A DNA stretch of 64,000 nt from Prinia subflava (lineage: Eukaryota > Chordata > Aves > Passeriformes > Cisticolidae): positions 134,085,602 through 134,149,601 of the forward strand of contig NC_086247.1 in assembly GCF_021018805.1 (NCBI RefSeq), read 5' to 3'. Below are positions 26,195-36,369 of this stretch, one piece after another. The first letter of the stretch is position 1; each line of letters opens with the position of its first letter. Position numbers and translations under genes: made by a program. The notes beneath the pieces are model-generated. The model made no database searches. It was given only the letters and a program-made list of their open reading frames with translations, and was not told the DNA's origin.

Positions 26195-27474
26195 TGCCTA
26201 GGCTGGGTACGGGTATAAAGTCTCTAAAGATCTTACTACATCTTGATTTCTAAATAGAGTAATTTATTTATACAAAAGCACATATCTGAAGGCAGAGAGT
26301 TCTAAGAGCGGCCTTATTCTACAACCAGTTACAAACCTAGGCAAAAAAAGTCTGAACAAGACAATAACTAAAGCATAGAAATCTTAACACATACAACTCA
26401 AATGAGACAGCGAACAAAGCATAAGATTCCTAACAAGCAGAACTAGTAAGACTATAAGCAAAGCACACATCTGACATTACAGCCTCTAGGTAAATCAGCC
26501 TCCCATCTGACCCCAAGCAGGATTTTCCAACCGTGGGGTCACAATAACAGAAAGGGAACACAAGATCACAGATCCCAGATAGGGGTCCCGGCCACGGGGA
26601 TCACAGTGGCAGTGGAGGGGTCCCCAACTTGGCAGAGTTCCCGAAAGCAGGGTCACAGGGACAAGGAAGGGTCCCGAGGTCCCAAACCCTTGCAGTTCCC
26701 AGTTGCAGAGACAGAAACCCTCACAGACTCCCCAGCAGCCCCGAACAGAGTCCCGGGGCAAACGCCGCAGGGGAAAAGGGAAGGGACGGGATCGCAGGGG
26801 CAAGGGAGATCCCTGGGGTCCCGAACCCTCGCAGGAGGAAGGGACGGGACCCCAGGGCCCAGATCCCAGGCTACCTTTAGATGATACCTTTAGAATCCCA
26901 TTCGGCTCCCTGGCAAGGCTCCTTCCTCAGGCTGCAGGAGGTGGAGGTTGGATCGATAGATCGGATTGATCAATCAATCCCCCGACCAACTGACCCAGAG
27001 GCTTTTTATCCCAAATTACAAAATGCATATTCATATCTTTTATCTACACACTAACCAATCTAGGTACAATTCTAAAGTTCGTAAAACTACAAAAATCAGC
27101 GTCAAAACCTACGCACATAGCATATCTATTAACGCAAAACACTATCTTGCTAGCCTCAAGTTCTATCTTGTTATTGTAAAAAACCTCTATCTTACTAGCA
27201 TAAGGTTCTACCTTGTTGTACATAAAACTCATAGTAAAAATTATAAACAGTACCCTACTCTATTTTTGTTATGTCTGTACTCTATCACTAGGCCTGAAGC
27301 TGTGTCCTTCTACACTGAACTAGGACTTAGGGCATGTAAAGCTTAAAGCTAAGGGTTAGATTTCTACTTTGTGCATTTAAAGCTTTTATACATTCTAATT
27401 TTTCTAAAGGCTTTAATTCTATCTCTGTACTTTTCACTCTCTGTGGAGGATCCATGGAAACATGGACTCCGACA
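26195..27474 (-). mobile_element. Solo LTR of an endogenous retrovirus, 1,280 bp
   Basis: The block begins TGCCTAGGC and ends CCGACA, giving TG...CA termini, and is flanked by identical 6-bp duplications CTGGTA. No internal retroviral genes lie between the ends, so it is a solo LTR, the usual product of recombination between the two LTRs of a provirus. A 6-bp duplication is typical of class II (ERVK/beta-like) elements. On the minus strand the order looks natural: an AT-rich U3-like part (27,474 to about 27,015), a TATA-like GATAAAAAG at about 27,000-27,012, a GC-rich downstream part (26,490-26,960), and an AATAAA (seen as TTTATT) near 26,265. Orientation is therefore inferred as minus. Intact ends and the exact duplication suggest a fairly young insertion. 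I cannot assign a named family. Confidence 0.85.
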
Positions 27475-27480
27475 CTGGTA
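27475..27480. repeat. Target-site duplication, right copy (CTGGTA)
   Basis: CTGGTA immediately after the CA end of the solo LTR, identical to the left copy. Confidence 0.85.
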
Positions 27481-28911
27481 CATTGTTGTGTGACTGTACA
27501 TGATACAACTACTAATGTGGGTATGATGTTTGCAGGTCTCTCAGGGCAGTTGTGCTGCTCAGAAGTAACACTGGTGAAACACTATTTTTGGAGGTGTTAT
27601 CATATGTAATGCTTTTACCAGCAACATTCTTGTGCATGAGACTGCTGCCCTTAGTTGTGTGTTCACATAAGTACTGTCAATCTGAGGAGCTTCAACAAGT
27701 GCTACAACCAATATGTGCTTAAAATAACCATGATACAAGAGCTGCTGTAAAATTCTAATAATAAAGTCACCAGGTAGAAATGCACTGATAATTCACATTA
27801 CAATCAGAATGAATGCCGGAGTATTTGGAATGGAATTACATGGAATTATATGGAACAACATGGAGCAATAGAGGACCTGTTGCTTTGATGAAAAGGGAAG
27901 GAGACATCTGAGAGCAGATTTTGCACTTTTAGCCCCAAGAAAGTGATAAGATTTATTAGGCAACCAATTATTTCCATTCTATATGAATGGCTTCAGTAGC
28001 TACTGAACCAAACAGTATTTCAATACCATAGATGTTTGGTTGATTGGCACCTAAAATGCCATCCTGGTAGGTATGTATAAGAAGTCATCAGATGAATTCC
28101 AAACTCTGAAATGCAGAATCATACTTCATCTTTACCAATGAACTCAGTTTTTGATTCTGCCCTGCTTACAGTTAAAACTTTTTCTGTGGTACCTCTCAGT
28201 AAAATGTAGCTTTTTGACATTTCAATTTTTTTCGAAGTGGGATGTACAGCTCTTAATAGTCTATTTTGTTAAACTTCACGAAAAGCAACTGAGGAGCTGT
28301 AGAAACAAAAGTCTCTTGGCATATACGTACTTACTAGAGTGAAATGGAATAGGTTATACAAACCAACATTTTACAATCCTTTCAAACTAAGACTAATTAC
28401 CAGATGTTCAAGAAACTTTTTCATTCGTGCCATCAATCGTGATGACTTTGCTTTGTGGTTTATGTGGTTCTTGCTTTTCTGACACTGTATTATTTCCTGT
28501 AGGGCTTAAAATGCTGCAGTTGTATGGCTCTTTGTGTGAGCCATACACATTTTACTGCACACATTTTTAGGCTGGTTTCTCTTGATTATGGTGCAATCTG
28601 AAAAGTGCCAACCTGTCTGTGCTCCAAATGCATGGGAATTAATGTTAACAGAAGTTGCATTTGGGACTCAGTTACAGCATCCAGAGAACAGCCAAGCATC
28701 ACTTCCCATTCATGACATTTTGCTGGGTTTGTGTTAGGGCACTTTGGTCTCACAATTTCCATGTGTGAAGTCATATCCACATGGAGAAATCTTCAGTTAA
28801 ATTACCTTCTCTCTAAGACAATAAGGAAAACGAACAGCAGAAGGGTTAGAGACTCTGACAGTTCTACATTTAGCTGGCCTGTGAGTTTCAGCACATATCC
28901 CTGTGATAAAC
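27481..28911. other. Intergenic between two LTRs
   Basis: Mixed AT-rich sequence. It has no recognisable retroviral coding remnant that would link the two LTRs into one provirus. Confidence 0.55.
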
Positions 28912-29369
28912 GCCAATCACTCGCTTTTTGAAATTTATGAAAATTTAATAAAGAATAAAAATTGGTTACAAAAATTAATACAATAATAAAAGTTTAAAAA
29001 GGTTTTCAGAGACAGGACAAATAACGAGACAAATAAGAGCAAAGAAGGTAGCCCGGGTCTACCGTCCCCCCTCCCTCTCAGACAAAGGCTGTGAAGGAGA
29101 AGGGCCTCCTTCGGGAGGAATGTCCCCTTTTTGAAGGCCAAAATTTCAAAATTATGCAATCTTTATCTTAAGACAGACCCGTTTGCCCAGAGTCCCCCTT
29201 CTAATCCTGGGCGTCCAGGAGTTGGGCTTGACAGGTGGTTCGTGTGGATTCAGTCTGGGTTGACCAGGTGGCTTCTGTGGATGCAGGGAGATATGCATCT
29301 TGTCTTCTGAAAGTCCTAAGGGGGGGTTCTCTTCTTGTTGTTGTAAACTGTTATCTCTGTTGAGAAACA
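28912..29369 (-). mobile_element. Second LTR-like element, about 458 bp
   Basis: On the minus strand this segment starts TGTTTCTCAACAG and ends GGCGTTTATCACA, giving TG...CA ends. Near its 3' end it has an ATTAAA-type signal and a T-rich stretch. The mix of an AT-rich end with a GC-rich middle (29,040-29,340) unlike its surroundings fits a retroviral LTR. The bases flanking the two ends do not form a target duplication. Directly beyond the 5' end (minus strand) is a purine-only tract of 78 bases interrupted from the LTR by a few bases, which could be an expanded polypurine tract of a truncated provirus. The sequence is unlike the 1,280-bp LTR, so it is a different family. Boundaries are provisional. 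Confidence 0.6.
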
Positions 29370-29377
29370 CCTCTGGG

Positions 29378-29382
29378 CCTCT

Positions 29383-29444
<62 letters not shown>

Positions 29445-29455
29445 CTTTTCTTCTT
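29378..29455. repeat. 78-base polypyrimidine run containing T59
   Basis: The + strand is pyrimidine-only from 29,378 to 29,455, including 59 consecutive T at 29,386-29,444. Read on the minus strand it is AAGAAGAAAAG, then A59, then GGGAGAGG, next to the LTR. It may be an expanded retroviral polypurine tract or a retroposed poly(A) tail. The exact length of such a homopolymer is unreliable in any assembly. Confidence 0.85.
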
Positions 29456-31879
29456 GAGCTAAAGAAAATATCTTACACACAATTCTTTTATTACTAAAAC
29501 TTAATGCTAAAAACTACATTTACTATATTATTCAAATGTCAATACAGCATAACTTTTCTACCTAGCATTATTGTATATAGTAAATATCTGCATAGAGCCA
29601 CACACACAACAAGCCTTTTTCACATCCCACCATAGCCAAGGATCACACAGGCTGAAGCCATAAATCAGAGGCAGTTTTACAGCAGCTGGCCAGCACAGAG
29701 GCAGCACACTTCCAGCAGGACAGAGTGCAGTGCCAGCCACCTGAGCACTACCAGCTTGTTCAGGGGAGTGTGCAGCCCTGGCTGGATCCTGACACTCTCC
29801 TGTTATCCCTGCCAGCTCCTTTCAGCCTTCCTCAGTACAGACTTCTGACTGCCTGGGATGTGCCAGGACAGAGCTTTACACTCTTTGCTAAACCATGGAG
29901 TCACAGAGCCATTGTTGTTCTACATCAAGCTTTCAACTATCCTTGGCTTCAGAAGTCTTTGTGGACCAGCAATAGTGTTTCAAAAAATTTTTGAAGCAGG
30001 GGAGAAGATGATGAAATAATTTGGATTTCCAATCTGCAGTGATTTGCTTTCAGCAAAGCTGCTGACTGACAAATATTTAACAATAGGTATGCCTTGTGCT
30101 AGAAATGCAAAGATGTAATCTATCTGCAGATGCCTTTGTTCACAGTATTACCATCCTGAGGTATTTTTCCAGAGAGCAAGGGAAGCTGAAATAGAGATTA
30201 TAAAAATGTCTCTTGACAAGGCAGGTTCTTGTTAATCTCAGATCCCATAGAGAACTGTAATTTCCTACTGACAAAGATCATATTCAAAGATCATGTGGCC
30301 TTTGTCATCTAACAAACAGTGAAGGGTGCTGATTTTACTTCTGCAGCAGGTATATTTTTTCTGTACTGTACAGCCTGAGGGCTTCACACCTGAGACCTTA
30401 TAGTACTGCTCTGATACCAGTGACATGAGATAATTTATAGCAGAGTCCACAGCATGTCTATGTTAACAACACGATTTTCCTATTGTTAGTCTGAATGGCT
30501 AAGATCAAAACTGCTTGGAAAATATTTTATATTCTACAGAAAACTATTGTTTTTCAAAAACCTTTCTCTCTGTGTTTTCACTTTCCAAAATTTTCAGGTT
30601 TTTAACATTTTTATTTTACCAGAAATTTTCATTTGCCTCTTTCTTTCTTTTGTCTTTCTTACTTTTTTTTTTTTTCTCCCCAACTCACCCTTGGATCACT
30701 GACAAATGAACCTGTGCTAAGGGTTACAGGTAGGGTTCACAATGCAATTTTTTCAATAAAGTTAGTCAAATCTAGACCTCCTTTTTTTGTACAGATGCAA
30801 AACCCACTTATAAAGTAACTGCATTGAATTATTCCAAAAAAGTTTGATTCCGCTTGTCTGGGAGATAAGAACAATAGTTTGGCTACAAACAGCTAAAATT
30901 TTGTAGTAGCAACAAACAATTATAAGATATTAAGCCTTGAAAGACTTAATTTTGGTTTGGAGTGGGAGGATGTTTTGTTTTGTAATAATCTGATGCTATC
31001 CACTCATTGCAAACAGCTCCCAGTCTGATCATTAACTTTGAATGTAATACAATGCTACTTCTGAGCTGTGAAAATATAATCAAACTACATTTTCATATTC
31101 TACCTAAGTTACTCTTCAGTGCTTTCCGTAGTGAAGTATATGTTTAGGAGGAAGATGTGGAAGTGTTAGTGAATGCTGAATGTTCCACTTCACTGGTAGG
31201 TTGCAATACAACATTTTGCCTCCTGGACATTTTTTAAAGGTTTTTTTTTTCCATTAAAGGGATTATTTTTAAAACATTTTTCATTTACAGTTTTTGTACT
31301 TGTATGCTACATTTACAACCAGTCTACCTTTTTAATACTTATGTTGCTCATCATTAAAAACAAAAGTTGTATGCACAGACCAACTGTGCAAACAGTAACT
31401 ACACTGAGAGAGTGTTTGTTTCTGTTTTTAAGCATATTTTGGTTTGTAATCTGATATCTATTTAATTACCCAAAAGCCAAAAAAAGCAATTTTAAGTTGT
31501 ATCAGGTCAGGTTTACCAGTTGTGTTTTCAACACTTTTTGTTATGTTTCTCTGCTTGGAGTTGACCTTGTTTTGTTTGATTCAACAATGGATTTCCTCTA
31601 AAAGGTGTTGTGCAGTATCTCTGAAATTTTATCTACTTCTAAAATGTGAGGTCTGATCTAAAAAATAGGATTACTCTCATAAAATGGGATCTGAATTGAG
31701 GTTCAGCAGTAGTAAAGAGCAAACCTGGAAAACCCTCCTGGGGTGCCAAGTGACCTTAAAGGCATTCAACTCAATGGATTTGTATTTCTCTTCCAAGCTG
31801 CACCTGGGACCAAAGAGTAGGCAACTTTTTTTCCCTAAGAAACTCCTATAAGGATGCCTATATCCACATCTATCTGCCA
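29456..31879. other. Intergenic, possible retrocopy flank
   Basis: On the minus strand an AATAAA (29,487-29,492 as TTTATT) lies about 43 bases before the A59 tract, so a retroposed transcript ending there is conceivable, but no parent gene could be recognised in 29,456-30,450. The rest is AT-rich unique sequence, with a T-rich patch near 30,640-30,680. Confidence 0.4.
30869..30899 (+). repeat. 31-bp direct repeat, copy 1
   Basis: The 31 bases starting GAACAATAGTTTGGC and ending AGCTAAAAT occur again, identical, at 33,294-33,324. Flanking sequence diverges immediately on the left and after one mismatch on the right. It is not part of a recognised repeat family. Confidence 0.9.
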
Positions 31880-32067
31880 GGGAGTTCCTGTAACCATCCC
31901 AGGCAGGGGAAGGGCCATCCCTGAAAACATTCAAAGTCAGACTGGACAGGCCTCTGAGCAACCTGATACAGTTGAGGATATCTCTGCTCATTGCAGGGGA
32001 TTGGAGCAGATAAACCTTAAATGTCCCTCCCAACACAAACTGGTCTGTAATTCTATGATTCTATGAT
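31880..32067 (+). mobile_element. CR1 LINE 3' end, forward orientation
   Basis: Diverged CR1 3' UTR ending in the hallmark octamers (ATTCTATG repeated, at about 32,049-32,067). Upstream are recognisable CR1 phrases: GCCATCCCTGAAAACATTCA, GACTGGACAGGCCTCTGAGC followed by AACCTGATA, and CTTAAATGTCCCTCCCAACA. Only about 190 bp is retained, consistent with the usual 5' truncation of CR1 copies. The 5' boundary is approximate. It is opposite in orientation to the CR1 at 21.4-22.2 kb, so it is a separate insertion. Confidence 0.88.
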
Positions 32068-33293
32068 CATAAATCAAATGGTCTCTATTCTGAACACACA
32101 TTTTGATAGGACAAGGAATGAGGGGTAAGTATTAATTTTTAGCCAGATGGTTGAATATTCCAAGAAGTTCAAAATATTGTGAGATTTGATTCCTGTTCTT
32201 AAAGAGCACCTTAATTTATCCAATGCCTATTTTGGTTAAAAAGCCAGTACAGTCTCACCTTGGAAACACTGAACTATTCTGTATTTCTTTTTCCTGACCT
32301 GCAAGTTATAATTTCACTGGTAATTATACTATTATTTCTAATCAGAATTGTATTTTAAAATGTTATTAAAAAAAAAGAGATAGCATTCAAATTATACAAT
32401 GCAAACCATTTGGCAAAATTACTAATTCTGGAAGACATTCAGAATAATGAAAGCATTAAATGCACTTGAACATGTATTTGTGCAAGAAAGACTCCTATCT
32501 TAGAGTTGTTTTTTCCCTTTCTAATTGAAGCATGGTAGCAAATGCAAAACAGTGGTGAATTTTCTTACAACATGCAGAATGTAGCTATGCACATGGAAAT
32601 TATATATAGACACTAGAGAAGATTGTGGTAAATGAACTTTCATTGCAGTGGCAAACAGCAACATGAATGCTAATTAAAAAGTTTACAGGCTTGTTGCACA
32701 ACGACATATGTGCAATCCAGGAAAAGCAGAGCAGACACCCAGCTATGCAGTGATCTACACTGCCGGGTGGAAGAGCATTTATGAGCAGCACCTCATCTGT
32801 TTATGAACTCTCAGAGCCAGGAGGATATAACAAATTTCTTTCTTCTACATGATTTTCATCTAGATAGTTGGCATGCACTCTGTTTTCATTGCTATATGAT
32901 AAAAAAAGACATGTGAAAGCCCTTATTACAACTTTAACCTTGTTTATTTAGGGGAAAAAAAACCCAACAAAAACAAACCTACCAAAAAGAAAAAAACACT
33001 CATTCTGGAAAAAGTTCCTAGTAAAAGCCTTTTTACTTTACACTAATGGCTGATCAAACACTGAAAACAAACTGATGCTTCTTCCAGATGAAACTACATG
33101 GCAAATGAAGTTGGAATTGCTGAGTCGATGACCACATTCACATGGCCTCTGCTGCCTTAGGACATTGCTGCTTCAGCAATGGTTACTGTTTGGAGAACTA
33201 TTACACCTAACATACGAGTGAGAATCACGAATTAATCTTGTTTTAAACTGGTATACTGGATTTGAAACAGCAGGAGTTCAGGAGCTGATTAAT

Positions 33294-33324
33294 GAACAAT
33301 AGTTTGGCTACAAACAGCTAAAAT
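33294..33324 (+). repeat. 31-bp direct repeat, copy 2
   Basis: Exact copy of 30,869-30,899, same orientation, 2,425 bp away. The pair brackets the CR1 3' end at 31.9-32.07 kb, but is too far from it to be that element's target duplication. Confidence 0.9.
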
Positions 33325-34219
33325 GTTGGTTCTGATTATTTCACCATGTTTACTGTCATTGTTTTCTTTATGCTGGGTGACATATATAGCAAAACTAAAT
33401 AAAACAATATTGCTTTTTGTAAAAGCATGCAACAAAGATTTTTCTAAAAGAAGCAGCCCCAGTGACCCAACATGCAGAGCACAGAGATTCACACAGGTAA
33501 TTAATATTTATGACATTTGTCATACTACTTATGCAAACAGCCATTCACCTAGATGTTATTCTGTTGTTGAGAGACTTACTTTAATACACAGTGTTGTCTT
33601 TTTCCACATTTCAACTATTCTAAATGTTTTGTGTCAGCCTGTAGAAATGAAATCGTGGGGTTTTGCTATGTATTGAATAGCAGATGAGCATTCGGAAGAT
33701 ACAAACACATTTACTACAGCAAATACTGAATTAATGTGTATAAAGTGCTAGAAAAAAACTTGCATGAAGTGAGAATTGTGTTAGTGTTTATAAGCCATAC
33801 TGAAATATGTCTGATACATGAGAAATCATGTTTGGTATTCTGGCATCCATTCAAAAATTAGTGTGGAGCACTTGGTAACTCATGAAGGGTTCTATGAAAC
33901 GAATGAAGCTACATCCATGAATGATTGTCAGGACTCCTTTTGGTACCCTGATATACAGCTCATTCACAAATCTTGGAAACCTAGGGCTTAAGTAATAGCT
34001 GAACAGGAATGGTTCTCTTTTTTGATGCTTGTCTCTTCAGGTGGACATGAAAAAATTGCAGGACTTCCTGAGATTTGAGTGAATTAAGAGATGCCCACTG
34101 ATTATACCAGAAAAAAAAATATAAAAAAGGAAACAAAACAACTGAAAATTTATTTGACTGTTGTCCAAACAAAGGCTGTAAAATCTCATCCGGAATATAT
34201 TTTGTTCTCAGGAAAAATA

Positions 34220-34265
34220 CTTTATGGCTAATTACCAAAGACCTCCTTTATGGCTAATTACCAAA
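34220..34265 (+). repeat. Two-copy tandem duplication, period 26
   Basis: CTTTATGGCTAATTACCAAA occurs at 34,220-34,239 and again at 34,246-34,265, separated by GACCTC. It is a small recent slippage or template-switch duplication. Confidence 0.85.
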
Positions 34266-36042
34266 AATCATGATCTGCTGCTTTTCTCGAGGAGGAAATT
34301 TTTAAGGCTTTGTTCATTATCACTCTTTGAAATGTATTTTTCTTCCTGTTGTGCTAGAATACACTCCATGTGTCTTTGCAACATTAGGTCTCTGGCTAAC
34401 AATGTTTCTTTAGTATTTGTTGCCATGGAGCTGCCTCTGCCTATTGAATTCACCTGGGCAGACTTCAGATGGCACACCAGAGCTGCTGCAGCCTGCCACT
34501 AACACTGTCTTGAGTGACCACAGGGTTTCACAGGTGTCATAAGGAAAAGCAGCTCTGGTCAGATTTCCTGTAAAGGGATTGTTTTAAGTAATACTGAATA
34601 TTTGGGGTTTTATGGATGCCTTGTGAGATCACTGATGGCCTGAAATGCCCTCCTTGAAAGAGCAATGCTTCCTCACTTTCATTCTTTGCTGCCTTTTTCA
34701 GAAATATGCATTCAGGCAACTGAACCCAAGATCGAACATGGAGGTGTTTCACCATGGCTTTCACCAGGAGCAGCAGCTCCTGCACTCCCAGCTGGACTAG
34801 TACAGAGTGGCTTGGTTTTTAATGTCCTGGGTGGCACAGCCTTGGACAACAATACATTAGCTGTAGCTTTTAATAGATATGTGATTTTTAGAAGTTGATC
34901 CTTTCCTAATATTTTTTATAAGTGTAATTCCATCATGAGGAAAAGAATTTTTTTTAAAAAAAGATATGTCTATTTCAAGGTATTCCTCCTACAAAACAGA
35001 CCAGAGCAAATTTGAAGGGAAACTTATTTTCTTAGCATGTAATGATATAAGGAAACCAAACGGATTTGAGAAACGTTATAGGAAGTATTTGAGGGTGCAT
35101 TTTAAAATACATGGTTTCAAAATAATATAAAAGCATATATTTACTTTCAAAATGTATAGTACATTTGATTGATACATGCCACTGTTTTCTTCTTTGCACA
35201 TGACTGGGATCAAAATGCTGCTATTAGTCTTTTGGCATTTTTTTTCCAGCTAAGTCAGATGGGATGCTCTTGCAATGTTACAACAGAAAATTATTATGTC
35301 AGTACTAACTTGGTTTTTAGATTTTTGAAGGACAATTCAAGGATAGTTATTTCAATAAAATTCAGGGCAGCACAGAGTCAGAGAAGATGGTGGAACTTCA
35401 TGTGAAGGTGAATGAAATGCACCATTTCATGTTTCAGGGGCACAAAAGGTTTCCCTTGAAAATTTTTCTCTGGAAATAGATAAGTTGGTTTTGAAGGCAA
35501 TTAATTGACTGGCTATTATAGCACTTACATCACAGTGTTACTGTGACTGATGATATTGTATTTCTCTGAATATTTTTTTTATAACACTTGGAAGGGTGCT
35601 GTACTGAAAATCATTTTCTTACAAAATAAGAACTTCAGTTTTAGTAAAGACTGTGTGAAAGTTGAGCAAAAGAGGCTTAGAGAAAAAGGAGGAACAAACA
35701 AAAGCTTGAAGACTTGTCTTTCCTTAACTCCTTTTGCTGCATAAACTCAAAGTACTTACCAAAAATTACTTTTCTGAAATCAAATCAGTGTTATTCTGCA
35801 GTAATGTTCTCAAAACCAAGCCTTTGCACTTTGATGTTTATACCTAGGCTGCCTTAAGGGTTGGTGTGCAGCCAGGAAGGAATTTTTCAGCCCTGCTCTG
35901 AGTTGTGTATCCCTGCTGTCTCTCTTTCCCCTTTCACCCCGGCAGTTGCACTACCCTGTGGTAGGATGGCTCATGGAGATAAAGCAGCAGATTTGCCCTA
36001 TGGAAAGGTAATTAATTTTCTGCAACATTTTATCTTTAATTC

Positions 36043-36369
36043 TTGAGTGGAGTCCCTCCTGCTCCAAGAGCCAAGCAGTGTGCCATGGAGGATCAGATTT
36101 GCACAGCCAAGGCAGGGAGGGAGGGAAATGACATCTGGCAAATGCTCACTGTTAAAACTGACTTGATGGCAGCATGGAGTGGTGCCATCATCGATTGCAC
36201 TTCAGATCTGTGCATGTATAAATTGGCAAAGAATTCCAGCACTCTCAGACGTATTAACTCTGCCAGCAGCCTTGGTAGCGATGAGTTAACTGTCAACCAC
36301 ATTGATGGGTTTGCCATCCTCACAATGTCTAGACGTTGTCACTGTCTTTTCTTACATCATTTATTCTGA
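36043..36369 (+). other. Open frame of 108 codons, possible conserved element
   Basis: A forward frame is open for 108 codons inside the intergenic region, without an ATG near its upstream end. The block is more balanced in base composition than its AT-rich surroundings. The middle part reads like a real protein segment (for example TLRRINSASSLGSDELTVNH), but I recognise no family. The upstream edge has no clear acceptor and the frame simply runs to a stop at 36,367-36,369. It may be a conserved non-coding element whose constraint happens to leave a frame open, an unrecognised exon, or chance. The reverse strand over 36,093-36,323 is open too, which favours chance or composition. Confidence 0.25.

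Larger units (their letters stand above)
32068..36042. other. Intergenic, no gene recognised
   Basis: AT-rich sequence with a second copy of a 31-bp repeat and a 26-bp-period duplication (listed separately). Forward and reverse frames such as 33,323-33,676 have no recognisable domain. Confidence 0.55.

Noticed and set aside
26195..29369. The two LTRs as the two ends of one provirus
   Set aside because: They differ in length and sequence, the 1,280-bp LTR has its own complete target duplication, and no retroviral genes lie between them.
30869..33324. The 31-bp repeat as the target duplication of a 2.4-kb transposon
   Set aside because: The intervening DNA shows no transposase, terminal inverted repeats or LTR ends, and 31 bp is longer than the duplications of known avian elements. 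It is kept only as an unexplained repeat.
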